A stretch of 64,000 bases of DNA from Chryseobacterium phocaeense (GCF_900169075.1 NZ_LT827014.1:248001-312000), one strand, 5' to 3'; positions 46,099 to 54,583 are shown, counted from the first letter of the stretch. The notes: generated by a model not told the origin, from the sequence alone. Program-made: numbers and translations.

Positions 46099-46101
46099 GC
46101 T

Positions 46102-47298
46102 ATGAAGAAAAAGCATCCCCATAAAAAGAAAATTTCCGGGACAAAGAAATGGTCTGCCAAACTGCATTTGTGGTTTGGTTTGTCCGTTGGTATCATTGTT
46201 TTCATTGTAGCCCTTACCGGAACGATGTATGTGTTCAAGGATGAAATACAGAGTGTTCTGAGGAAAGAAGCTATGTATGTAAAAGAAACAAAAACATCAG
46301 CAATTCCACTAAGCATTCTTAAGGAAAAAGTAAGTCTGGAGATTAATGAAAAGTACCCGATCAATGCGGTGGAAATTCCTTTGGATAAAAACAAATCTTA
46401 CCGCTTTTCTTACTACGAAAAAAGCAAAAAAGGCTGGAACTATTTTCAGGAAGTCAAAATCAATAAACTGGTCTATGTAGATCAGTACAGCGGAAAAGTT
46501 TTGGCCGTTTACAATGAAAAATATGACCTGTTTCCTATTTTAAAATCCATCCACTGGAGCTTATTATTAAAATCAGATTGGGGAGCATATGTGATAGGAA
46601 TTCCTACCGTTCTGTTCATCATTATGCTGATCACCGGAATTATTCTGTGGTGGCCGAAGAACAAAAAAGCAAGGAAAGGCCGCTTCTGGTTCAGCTGGGA
46701 AAATGTAAAGACCTGGAAACGGAAAAACTACGATCTTCACAATGTTTTAGGATTTTATGCTTCATTTTTGGCCCTGCTGATCAGCATTTCAGGAATCTAT
46801 TTTGCGTATCCGTATGTAAAAAACACCTTCAACCTGGCATTATCCGGATCCTTGGAGATCCCGAAAGAAAAAGAAATCAAATCTCCGGACTCCTTGATGG
46901 TAAAAAATGCTTCTGTTTTTGACATTACGGCTCAGGAAACCAGAAAACTGTATCCACATTCTTCCAGCTTCAGGATTCCCTTAAACGGAAAAAACAAAAA
47001 AGGAAAGGAATTAAAAAATATCCCGGTTACCATCTACGGACAGGAAGGCAGATACAGCGAAAGAAACACGCTGATCTTCGATAAATATTCCGGGAAACTA
47101 CTGGCAGAAAAACCTCATCAGAAGCTGAGCAATGCCGAAAAATATGCCAATGCTAACTACGATGTCCACACAGGCTCTTATTTTGGGCTGTTTGGAAAAA
47201 TTTTATGGTTCATCACCGGACTCATCTGTACTTCACTTCCTGTGACAGGATTTCTGGTATGGTGGGGAAAACAAAAAAAACAAGGAAAGAAAATATAA
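46102..47298 (+). CDS. PepSY-associated TM domain protein (copy 2)
   Basis: 398 residues, four membrane helices (about 30-50, 160-182, 213-235, 372-392). The cytosolic N-terminus is very basic (MKKKHPHKKKISGTKK). KLHLWFGLSVG and NYDLHNVLGFYASFLA contain the conserved His and Asn-Leu-His pattern of the PepSY_TM family. Its stop codon overlaps the start of the next TonB receptor (TAATG), so translation is coupled. Likely an inner-membrane partner of that receptor. Confidence 0.85.
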   Translation: MKKKHPHKKKISGTKKWSAKLHLWFGLSVGIIVFIVALTGTMYVFKDEIQSVLRKEAMYVKETKTSAIPLSILKEKVSLEINEKYPINAVEIPLDKNKSYRFSYYEKSKKGWNYFQEVKINKLVYVDQYSGKVLAVYNEKYDLFPILKSIHWSLLLKSDWGAYVIGIPTVLFIIMLITGIILWWPKNKKARKGRFWFSWENVKTWKRKNYDLHNVLGFYASFLALLISISGIYFAYPYVKNTFNLALSGSLEIPKEKEIKSPDSLMVKNASVFDITAQETRKLYPHSSSFRIPLNGKNKKGKELKNIPVTIYGQEGRYSERNTLIFDKYSGKLLAEKPHQKLSNAEKYANANYDVHTGSYFGLFGKILWFITGLICTSLPVTGFLVWWGKQKKQGKKI

Positions 47299-49415
47299 TG
47301 AAAAAAGCGCTATTATCAGTCGCATGCTTGGGATCAGCAACGATTTTTGCACAGGTGAAAGACAGCCTGCAGACCAACAACGTAGATGAAGTTGTGATGA
47401 CAGCTTCCAGGAAAAAAGAAAGCATCAAAGAAATACCAAGCTCAGTAACCATTGTTGCAGAAAAGCAGATCCAATCTCAACTGACTGTTAATTCAGATAT
47501 TACCAGCATACTTCAGTATACGGTTCCCAGTTTAGGAACCAATTCCGGGCAGACCTCAAACACGGGACAAACCCTGAGAGGAAGACAGGTTCTGGTCCTT
47601 ATTGACGGAATTCCACAATCTACTCCATTAAGAAATGGGGCAAGAGACATCAGAAGCATTGATCCTTCGGTGATTGAAAGAATTGAAGTGATCAAAGGGG
47701 CATCATCCATCTACGGAAACGGTGCCGATGGGGGAATTATCAATTACATCACCAGAAGAAGCAAGTCCGACAAGAAAATTTCCGGCATTTCTCAGGTTGG
47801 TTTTACAGGACAGCCTTATGGAGGAACCTTTGGTGTAAGAGCCAGCCAGCTCCTAACCGGAAAAATAAACAAATTTGATTATGTATTCTCTCTGGCCTAT
47901 GAAAGAACGGGCTATATGAAAGATGCAGACGGAGTATATCTTACGCCAACGTACAGCACCGCCAAGATGGACAACTACAACGGAATGCTGAAAGTAGGCT
48001 ACAACATCAATAACGACCAGAGAATTGAAGCCTCTTACATCGGGTATTCATCAAGATCTGACCTCAACTTAGGGTTGAAAACCGGTAAATACGGCATCAC
48101 CCCAACGATTGGTGAAGGCGTAGGAAAAAACCTTGAAACCACTCCACAGGGAACTCCAAGAAACCATAATTTCCGCATCAATTATGATAACCAGAATCTT
48201 TTCTGGGGAACCACCTCATTGAATTTCAATGCTTATATGCAGGATTTCAGAACGGTGTACGGATATAGCGATACCTTTTTCGGAGGAGGACAGTCCAACG
48301 TAATTTCCAAAAAATATGGTGCCCGTTTCAACTTTGATACCAAGCTTTGGAATGCCGCCAACTCGCAAGGAGAAGTTATGTACGGAATGGATATTCTGAA
48401 TGACCAGACCGTGCAGAAGCTGGAAGACGGCCGTTACTGGACGCCAGACATGAATATGACCAATCTTGCCCCTTTTGTTTTGGTGAAAATTGATTTACTG
48501 AAAAAGTTAACCATCAAAGGAGGTCTCCGTTATGAGAATATGAACGTAAAAGTAGGAGATTTCAACACCCTTTCTTCCATTAAAAGTGACGGAACCTTCA
48601 CCACCAGTATTTTCGTGACCGGCGGTGAACTAAAATACAATGCATTGGTAGCGAATTTAGGGGTTCGATATAATGTTGAACCTTTCCTTAACCTGTTCGG
48701 AAGCTTCTCCCAGTCCTACTCCATCAATGAACTGGGGAGAATCCTGAGAACCTCCACACAGGGAACCATCCAGAATCTGGAAACAAAACCAATCATCGTA
48801 AACAACTACGAGTTCGGGGCCACAGGACAGATTTCAAAGTGGATCAACTATGAAGTCACTTCATATGTAAGTACATCAAAACTAGGTGCTTCATTTGTAC
48901 AGAGCCCGGACAGGGCACTAATGATCCAGAGATCTCCGGAAATTGTATACGGTGTGGAAGGATTCCTGCATTTTACTCCAACAAAATGGATTAATTTTGG
49001 AGGAAGCTACAGCTGGATGGAAGGGATCACTTCTATAAAAGATGATGGAGATTATTCCGCAAAAATTAATAACAGCAGGATTTCTGCCCCGAAAGTACTT
49101 GCTTACATTCAGGCAAGACCAATTCCGGCTTTATCCCTAGGACTTGATATGCTTCACGCTTTCCAGCAGGACAGATTCCAGCCCAATGCCAAAACAGGAT
49201 TGTTCGTATACGGAGAAGGTTATGTTCCGGATTACACCGTTTTCAATTTCAAATCAAGCTACGAAATCAATAAAAACTGGAAAGTATCATTGGGGGTTGA
49301 AAACATATTCAACAGAATGAACCAGCCGGCCATTGCATGGTGGTCTGCCCGTGACAGTGAATTCGTGAATTCACCGGGAGCGAGAGGTACTCTGATGCTT
49401 GAATATAAATTTTAA
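47298..49415 (+). CDS. TonB-dependent receptor (copy 3)
   Basis: 705 residues from ATG 47298 (MKKALLSVACLGSATIFAQ signal). A longer frame starts upstream inside the PepSY gene and is rejected because the signal peptide begins at 47298. TonB-box-like DEVVMTASR follows, then a plug with TLRGRQVLVLIDGIPQSTPLR and VIERIEVIKGASSIYGNGADGGIINYITRR; the barrel ends GTLMLEYKF. It is overlapped by the upstream PepSY gene by one base. The IDGIPQS pattern is of the broader catecholate/siderophore receptor type; ligand unknown. Confidence 0.93.
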   Translation: MKKALLSVACLGSATIFAQVKDSLQTNNVDEVVMTASRKKESIKEIPSSVTIVAEKQIQSQLTVNSDITSILQYTVPSLGTNSGQTSNTGQTLRGRQVLVLIDGIPQSTPLRNGARDIRSIDPSVIERIEVIKGASSIYGNGADGGIINYITRRSKSDKKISGISQVGFTGQPYGGTFGVRASQLLTGKINKFDYVFSLAYERTGYMKDADGVYLTPTYSTAKMDNYNGMLKVGYNINNDQRIEASYIGYSSRSDLNLGLKTGKYGITPTIGEGVGKNLETTPQGTPRNHNFRINYDNQNLFWGTTSLNFNAYMQDFRTVYGYSDTFFGGGQSNVISKKYGARFNFDTKLWNAANSQGEVMYGMDILNDQTVQKLEDGRYWTPDMNMTNLAPFVLVKIDLLKKLTIKGGLRYENMNVKVGDFNTLSSIKSDGTFTTSIFVTGGELKYNALVANLGVRYNVEPFLNLFGSFSQSYSINELGRILRTSTQGTIQNLETKPIIVNNYEFGATGQISKWINYEVTSYVSTSKLGASFVQSPDRALMIQRSPEIVYGVEGFLHFTPTKWINFGGSYSWMEGITSIKDDGDYSAKINNSRISAPKVLAYIQARPIPALSLGLDMLHAFQQDRFQPNAKTGLFVYGEGYVPDYTVFNFKSSYEINKNWKVSLGVENIFNRMNQPAIAWWSARDSEFVNSPGARGTLMLEYKF

Positions 49416-49439
49416 TTAATCTAAATAAAAAGTTAAACC

Positions 49440-49447
49440 TATCTTTG
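49440..49447 (+). promoter_or_regulatory. -7 element TATCTTTG of PepSY copy 3
   Basis: TATCTTTGCA-A lies 20 bases before the start codon, and is nearly identical in word and spacing to the promoter of the first PepSY gene. Confidence 0.6.
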
Positions 49448-49466
49448 CAAGACTTTGAACTGCGAT

Positions 49467-50678
49467 ATGAAGAAAAAACATCATCATAAAAAAAAACCGG
49501 GTTTCTTTAAAAAATGGTCTGCCAAACTGCATTTGTGGTTTGGTCTGGGGATTGGATTTCTGATCTTCATTATTTCCATTACGGGAGCACTGTATGTTTT
49601 TAAGGACGAAATAGAAAACATCACCAGGAAAGATGTGATCTACCATAATGAGCAGCATATAGAGCAGAAAAAGGTTCTTCCCATCCGCATGCTGGAGAAA
49701 TCCGTTGCGGAACAGGTAAAGGAAAAGTATCCTATCCACTGGGTGAATGTTCCCATTGACAAAAAAATGTCCTATGTATTTTACTGGTATGAGCATAACA
49801 CCAAAGCCTGGAATTATTTTGATGAGCTTCCGGTCTATAAAGCGGCTTATGTAAATCCCTACACAGGAAAAGTACTCAGGACCTATGATGAAAGAATGGG
49901 ATTCTTCAATATTGTAAAAATGATCCACTGGAGCTTTTTGCTGAAGCAGGACTGGGGCCCGTATGTAGTAGGAATTCCCGTAATTATCTTTGTGATCATG
50001 CTGATTACAGGAATTGTGCTTTGGTGGCCTAAAAACAAAGCTGCAAGAAAACAGCGTTTTTCATTCAAATGGAAAAATATCAAAAGCTGGAAGAGAAAGA
50101 ACTATGACCTTCATAATGTACTGGGCTTTTATGCGTCTATCTTTGCTCTGATCTTTTCCATTACCGGATTGTTCTATGCGTATTTCGTGGTCCAGGCATT
50201 CATTTATGTGATATTCTCGGGTGGGGAAACAAAATACCCGGATTTCTCCCACATCAAAACAAAAGCCCCGATAGAACTTCGAAATGAAGGAACGCTGGAT
50301 AAAGTCATTAATACCGTACAACAAAAGTATCCGGATGCCTTCGGATTTTCCATTGACCTTGGACACGAGCATATGGATGACCATGAGCACCCGAATTTCG
50401 AAGTATATGTAAAACACCTTTCCTACTCTTATCATAAGAGCAGCAGCCTGATCTTTGATGAGAATTCCGGGGAGCTTCTTCATACCCATGATCCGAAGGA
50501 TAAAAACTTCGGTGAAAAAACAGTGAATGCCAACTATGATATCCACGTGGGAGCCATCTTAGGACTCCCTACCAAGATCATTGCATTCATTGTCAGCCTG
50601 ATCTGTGCATCATTGCCTGTCACAGGTTTTCTGGTATGGTGGGGAAGAAGAAAAAAGAAACCGGCCAGGGCCGCTTAA
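49467..50678 (+). CDS. PepSY-associated TM domain protein (copy 3)
   Basis: 403 residues from ATG 49467 (a TTG 12 bases upstream is in frame but less likely). The N-terminus is His/Lys-rich (MKKKHHHKKKPGFFKK). Four membrane helices; KLHLWFGLGIGFLIF and NYDLHNVLGFYASIF are shared word for word with copy 2, so the two are recent paralogues. The middle part has an extra His-rich loop (DLGHEHMDDHEHPNFE) that copy 2 lacks and that may bind metal. It has its own promoter and follows receptor copy 3. Confidence 0.87.
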   Translation: MKKKHHHKKKPGFFKKWSAKLHLWFGLGIGFLIFIISITGALYVFKDEIENITRKDVIYHNEQHIEQKKVLPIRMLEKSVAEQVKEKYPIHWVNVPIDKKMSYVFYWYEHNTKAWNYFDELPVYKAAYVNPYTGKVLRTYDERMGFFNIVKMIHWSFLLKQDWGPYVVGIPVIIFVIMLITGIVLWWPKNKAARKQRFSFKWKNIKSWKRKNYDLHNVLGFYASIFALIFSITGLFYAYFVVQAFIYVIFSGGETKYPDFSHIKTKAPIELRNEGTLDKVINTVQQKYPDAFGFSIDLGHEHMDDHEHPNFEVYVKHLSYSYHKSSSLIFDENSGELLHTHDPKDKNFGEKTVNANYDIHVGAILGLPTKIIAFIVSLICASLPVTGFLVWWGRRKKKPARAA

Positions 50679-50761
50679 AAGTTTTTTAAATAAAAGTTTT
50701 CTTAATAATCCATTAATACAATCTTTTTTATAATTTTAACCCTTTAGAATGTATCAATAGA

Positions 50762-51868
50762 ATGTCATTAATAGATTTATCAAAACAGGTTGCCCTCGGA
50801 ATTGATATCGGTGGAACCAATACCAAGTTCGGAGTAGTAAACCACCGCGGGGAAGTTCTTGAAAAAGGAAGTCTGAAAACCGATGAATATGAGAAAGTGG
50901 AAGACTTTATCGATGCTCTCTACGAGCACGTTTCTCCCCTGATCGAAAAACATGGTACAGAGAAAAACTTTGACGGAATAGGTGTAGGTGCACCTAATGC
51001 CAACTACTATAAAGGAACCATAGAACAGGCCCCAAATTTACCGTGGAAAGGTTTAATCCCGTTCACTGATCTGATGAAGGCCAAATTCAACCTGCCGTGC
51101 ACCATCACCAATGATGCCAATGCCGCAGCTCTTGGAGAAATGCTTTTCGGAGCCGCAAGAGGGATGAAGGATTTTATTATGATCACGCTGGGAACCGGTG
51201 TAGGAAGCGGAATTATATCCAACGGAAGCCTGATCTACGGACATGACGGTTTCGCGGGAGAGCTGGGCCATACGATTGTAAAACCAGGCGGAAGAAAGCA
51301 CTGGAGCACAGGATCTGAAGGAAGTCTGGAAGCCTATGCCTCAGCGACAGGAATTGCCATCACAGCCAAGAAAATGAGAGCGGAATTTCCGGAATCGATA
51401 TTGAATCAATATCCTGAAGAAGCCATCAATTCTAAAACAGTTCATGAATGTGCCCTGAAAGAAGATCCCATCGCGATAGAAGTTTTCAGGTATACCGGAC
51501 AGAAACTGGGGGAAGCTTTGGCTAATTTCGTGATGTTTTCATCCCCGGAAGCTATTCTTTTATTCGGTGGCGTGATTAAAGCGGGTGATTTTATACTGAA
51601 ACCCGCAAAACTTCACATGGAACGAAACCTTCTTCCGATCTTCAGAAACAAGGTTAAATTGGTTTTCAGTGAGCTGGATGAAGCTGATGCAGCCATTCTT
51701 GGTGCGAGTGCACTGGTTTGGGAAAAAAATAGGCAGAATTTATTCAAGATAAGAGAAGCACCCGATTGGGTGCTTTTTTATTTATACCAAAAATCAATTA
51801 AACTACTTTATCATCTGTGGAAATTTGTGGGATTTGTGGGGACAAAATTTTTCATTTTTATTAATTAA
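50762..51868 (+). CDS. ROK family sugar kinase with disturbed C-terminus
   Basis: 368 residues as read. The N-terminal ALGIDIGGTNTKFGVV is the ROK phosphate-binding motif, and ITLGTGVGSGIISNG the adenosine site. The usual zinc-binding CxCGxxGCxE is replaced by KHWSTGSEGSLE, so no cysteines remain; this resembles other Bacteroidota kinases. Residues up to 322 (ALVWEK) look normal. The last 46 run through a terminator hairpin (51756-51775) and have no family-like pattern. The seven-A run at 51723-51729 is one base short of giving TAG right after Lys-Lys, so a natural or sequencing 1-base deletion has probably removed the stop. Confidence 0.85.
   Translation: MSLIDLSKQVALGIDIGGTNTKFGVVNHRGEVLEKGSLKTDEYEKVEDFIDALYEHVSPLIEKHGTEKNFDGIGVGAPNANYYKGTIEQAPNLPWKGLIPFTDLMKAKFNLPCTITNDANAAALGEMLFGAARGMKDFIMITLGTGVGSGIISNGSLIYGHDGFAGELGHTIVKPGGRKHWSTGSEGSLEAYASATGIAITAKKMRAEFPESILNQYPEEAINSKTVHECALKEDPIAIEVFRYTGQKLGEALANFVMFSSPEAILLFGGVIKAGDFILKPAKLHMERNLLPIFRNKVKLVFSELDEADAAILGASALVWEKNRQNLFKIREAPDWVLFYLYQKSIKLLYHLWKFVGFVGTKFFIFIN
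51756..51775 (+). terminator. Terminator of the ROK kinase, inside its extended frame
   Basis: AAGCACCC / GGGTGCTT with loop GATT, followed by T. It lies 24 bases after the expected stop of the kinase and inside the present reading frame. Confidence 0.85.
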
Positions 51869-51910
51869 TAGGATTTTATCCTATTCTTTGTTAAATCGTC
51901 CCTTCGGGAC
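51867..51910. repeat. Two adjacent small hairpins AATAGGAT..ATCCTATT and GTCCC-TTC-GGGAC
   Basis: AATAGGAT/ATCCTATT (51867-51874 with 51878-51885) is followed by GTCCC/GGGAC (51898-51910). By pattern this resembles intergenic repeats of Chryseobacterium, but only one copy is in the window. It may also be part of an msrA leader. Confidence 0.4.
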
Positions 51911-52051
51911 TCCCATTCTATTTATTTTAACTATGCTTTAAATCATTTCTTTTCATTCAGCCAATGAAAAACTTTTCCTTATTTTTGATTGATTTTTACC
52001 GTTTTGGGCATTAACTGAACCAGTAAAATCATCAACTAAATATCAAGAATA

Positions 52052-52606
52052 ATGGATAATAATACTTTAGAACAGGTCACATTTGGCGGCGGATGTTTCT
52101 GGTGCGTGGAAAGCTGTTTCAATATGCTTAAAGGTGTACAGTCTGCCGTTTCAGGATATTCCGGCGGACACAAAGATAATCCCACTTACGAGGAAGTATG
52201 TACAGGAGAAACCGGGCATGCAGAAGTGGTACAGATCACATTTGATCCTCAGATCATTTCTTATGCCCAGCTGATGGATGTTTTTTTCTTCCTTCACGAC
52301 CCTACCCAGCTTAACAGACAGGGGAACGATATCGGAACGCAATACCGTTCTGTTATTTATTACAAAGATGAAGCGGAAAAACAAAAGGCAGAAGAAGCCC
52401 TTAAAAAATCTGAAGCCTCAGGAAAATGGCCCGGAAAATATGTGACGGAACTCACCCAATTTGAGAAGTTCTGGCCTGCAGAACAGCACCATCAGGGCTA
52501 TTATAATGAAAATCCTACTCAGCCTTACTGTAGTGCGGTAGTAGGCCCAAAGATCCAGAAGTTTAAAAAACATTTTGGGGAACTGGGAATGCTGAATGAA
52601 GCATAA
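52052..52606 (+). CDS. msrA: Peptide-methionine (S)-S-oxide reductase MsrA
   Basis: 184 residues. Catalytic Cys15 in FGGGCFWCVE; the substrate-binding GTQYRSVIYY and AEQHHQGYY motifs are present. A second resolving Cys near residue 172 (QPYCSAVVGP) is typical. It repairs methionine S-sulfoxide. No msrB is fused or adjacent. No signal peptide, so cytosolic. A terminator follows at 52613-52643. Confidence 0.97.
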   Translation: MDNNTLEQVTFGGGCFWCVESCFNMLKGVQSAVSGYSGGHKDNPTYEEVCTGETGHAEVVQITFDPQIISYAQLMDVFFFLHDPTQLNRQGNDIGTQYRSVIYYKDEAEKQKAEEALKKSEASGKWPGKYVTELTQFEKFWPAEQHHQGYYNENPTQPYCSAVVGPKIQKFKKHFGELGMLNEA

Positions 52607-52612
52607 AAATAT

Positions 52613-52643
52613 AAAGTTCGTCTCACAATTATGGGCGAACTTT
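52613..52643 (+). terminator. Terminator of msrA
   Basis: The 8-bp stem AAAGTTCG / CGAACTTT (52613-52620 with 52636-52643) has a 15-base loop and is followed by a T run. Confidence 0.8.
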
Positions 52644-52696
52644 TTTATATTGTTTATTAGATCTCATTATATCCAGTCAAACTATCTAGATTGTTT

Positions 52697-53959
52697 TTAA
52701 TTTTTTAATATGTGTGTTTTAATGATGTAATCTGAAAGTTTTCTCAGTGGCTTATTATTAACAGGATGCATTCCTGGCCTTGTAAAATATTCAAATTTTC
52801 CGTCCGATTTGGAGTACCAGATTTTACCTTCAGACTTAAGCGTAATGGTATCCGGAAAAGTAATTTTTCTGAAATTCTCAACAAGGTCCTTATTAATTGG
52901 AATCGGTTTTCCTATTATATTTTCATCATTACAAAAAACTTTCTCATAGTGATCCTCGTTCCAATACATACACTTCGCTTCAGGAACATCAGCCATCTTT
53001 GTTATAGGTTCTCCTATATCTCTTCTATTCTCTCGTTCTATTGAAGTCCTACTTAAAAATGTATCCTTTGGTACTATTTTTATATCTCCTTGAATTTCTG
53101 AACTGTCTATATCCTCTTCCTGTTTCTGGTTTGTATTTTCAACTTTTGTACTTTCAACATCAGATTTCTTACTAAGAAAAAAATACCCTCCAAACAAAAC
53201 TAAAGCACCAACAGCACTTGTAATTAAAATCTTTTTTGACTTAGATTCACGCGGCGGAGGCGGTTGCTCAACCACTCCCTGATTATTTTCATCTATACCT
53301 TCTCTAATCTCATCACCCGATCCATACTGTTCACTATCAACAAATTGGCTTTTATTAATTTTTTCGGAATCTTTAGAATCTCCGGAATTCTTGGAATCTG
53401 AGTTAGCAAAACCTGCTTCCTTATACAATGATTCTGTTTCAGATTCATCATTAACATTGTTCTCTTCATAATCACCTGTAGATTCAATTTCTCGAGCTTC
53501 CAGCCCAGTTGGTTCTGATAAAGGTCCGATTTCTTTTGAATCATCTGCTTCCTCTATGTCTTCCTTCTTATTCGGTTCTTCCACAGCAAAGCCAGACAGA
53601 TCATCATATCTATTTTTGTGATCATAAGGACGGGGTTCAAAATCAATAAGCCAGGATAATAATTCAATATTTTTAGCATCTGTGTCAGAAGTTCTTCCTT
53701 TTAAAAAGTTACAAAGAGGCTTGAATTTATCTGTATCAATGTTTCTAATACTTGAAGAATAGTCTGTAGTATCTTCCTTAGTCTGGAAAAAAAGCCTTAG
53801 TGCTTTAGTATCTTTTTCCTTGAACCTTTCTGAATATACAATGATACATTCACTCTTCAACCTGGAAGGAGTAGGTTCTGTTAGATGAAGAGAAAGTTCG
53901 CCTTTCTCTTTTTTCAATTGATAGGTTTCTCTTACCCTAAGTACATAATTAGTAAACAT
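52697..53959 (-). CDS. Acidic single-pass membrane protein of unknown function
   Basis: 420 residues. An N-terminal soluble part (about 1-110) has a pattern LKSECIIVYSERFKEKDTKALRLFF that I associate with other flavobacterial hypothetical proteins. A very acidic, Ser/Asp-rich disordered stretch (about 125-230, including NSDSKNSGDSKDSEK) follows. Then come PPPPRESKSKK, a membrane helix (244-262), a second charged linker, and a C-terminal globular part (about 300-420; CMYWNEDHYEKVFC, Cys330 and Cys343; SKSDGKFEYFTRPGMHPVN). The basic residues before the helix predict an N-in, C-out topology. It is divergent from the small-peptide and two-component genes. No family is certain. Confidence 0.7.
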   Translation of the reverse strand: MFTNYVLRVRETYQLKKEKGELSLHLTEPTPSRLKSECIIVYSERFKEKDTKALRLFFQTKEDTTDYSSSIRNIDTDKFKPLCNFLKGRTSDTDAKNIELLSWLIDFEPRPYDHKNRYDDLSGFAVEEPNKKEDIEEADDSKEIGPLSEPTGLEAREIESTGDYEENNVNDESETESLYKEAGFANSDSKNSGDSKDSEKINKSQFVDSEQYGSGDEIREGIDENNQGVVEQPPPPRESKSKKILITSAVGALVLFGGYFFLSKKSDVESTKVENTNQKQEEDIDSSEIQGDIKIVPKDTFLSRTSIERENRRDIGEPITKMADVPEAKCMYWNEDHYEKVFCNDENIIGKPIPINKDLVENFRKITFPDTITLKSEGKIWYSKSDGKFEYFTRPGMHPVNNKPLRKLSDYIIKTHILKN

Positions 53960-54325
53960 TTCCCAAACAAATCTAATATTAATTAATCCGGAATTGCCGG
54001 AATTTTATCCGAACAACCGGAATTCCTAAAGAATCATTGGAATCCTCGGAATCTTCCTATGCATCAGCATTTTGCAAATCTATCTTTGCTACAGAAATCA
54101 GAAACAACTCTGAATAGCTATCAGGGCAAATGTACAAAACAGATTTCATAATGATGTGATAAAGTGAGGATTAATATCTGATCTGGGAAGCAAATTTCAA
54201 TTTTTACTTTAGATCATCACACTTCCCAAAAATTTAAAGAAGCGCTTCTTTTTCAAAAATGTGTACAGCTCGTGAAAAAATCACGAGAGGAAGAAAAACA
54301 TCGTCAATTTTTAAATTTTTAAGAA
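53960..54325. other. Regulatory spacer of 366 bases between divergent genes
   Basis: No credible open frame. A minus-strand -7 element TAGATTTG (53968-53975) lies 8 bases before the start of the acidic membrane-protein gene. GGAATTCC/GATTCC words recur between about 53987 and 54056. A 16-base palindrome with core GAAGCGCTTC lies at 54236-54251, and a 7-bp hairpin CTCGTGA/TCACGAG at 54269-54287. The last two would lie in the leader of the small-peptide gene. Confidence 0.6.
53968..53975 (-). promoter_or_regulatory. -7 element TAGATTTG of the acidic membrane-protein gene
   Basis: A perfect TAnnTTTG word 8 bases upstream of the start codon, so the transcript would have a leader of only a few bases. 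No -33 TTG at the right distance. Confidence 0.45.
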
Positions 54326-54520
54326 ATGTTACAATTAATCTTAATGCTACTAGGTTTAGCATTTTCAAATAACAATACAACTGCATCAACGAGTAATAAT
54401 ACCGGAACAGAACCAACCACACAGACCACTCCGGGAGAGGGATCAGAAGGAAGTGGAGACGACACCGGAGGCAATACCGGACAAAAACCACCTTTATCAG
54501 ATCCGGGAACAAATCCATAA
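54326..54520 (+). CDS. Small Thr/Ser/Gly-rich peptide with hydrophobic N-terminus (64 aa)
   Basis: MLQLILMLLGLAFSN is a hydrophobic segment of about 12 residues without positive charge. It is followed by an unstructured tail rich in Thr, Ser, Gly, Pro and acidic residues, ending PPLSDPGTNP. No cysteines. It is not a normal signal peptide because no Lys/Arg precedes it. The gene has its own leader with a palindrome and a hairpin, and a terminator at 54533-54557. It sits right before a histidine kinase and could be a membrane-associated or exported peptide. Function unknown. Confidence 0.55.
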   Translation: MLQLILMLLGLAFSNNNTTASTSNNTGTEPTTQTTPGEGSEGSGDDTGGNTGQKPPLSDPGTNP

Positions 54521-54532
54521 ATTACTAGATCG

Positions 54533-54557
54533 GAGGGCAATGGAAATCATTGCCCTC
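54533..54557 (+). terminator. Terminator of the small-peptide gene
   Basis: The 10-bp stem GAGGGCAATG / CATTGCCCTC with loop GAAAT is followed by six T. It lies 26 bases before the histidine kinase start codon, which lacks a visible promoter of its own, so the kinase may rely on read-through. Confidence 0.85.
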
Positions 54558-54583
54558 TTTTTTGTATCTTAGAAAGAAAAACC

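Noticed and set aside
47205..47297. N-terminal extension of TonB receptor copy 3
   Set aside because: The signal peptide begins at 47298 and the extra 31 codons lie inside the PepSY gene.
49416..49928. 170-codon minus-strand frame at the start of PepSY copy 3
   Set aside because: Antisense shadow; overlaps the TATCTTTG promoter and the conserved His/Lys-rich N-terminus.
50061..50546. 161-codon minus-strand frame inside PepSY copy 3
   Set aside because: Antisense to an intact conserved gene with no promoter or family motif.
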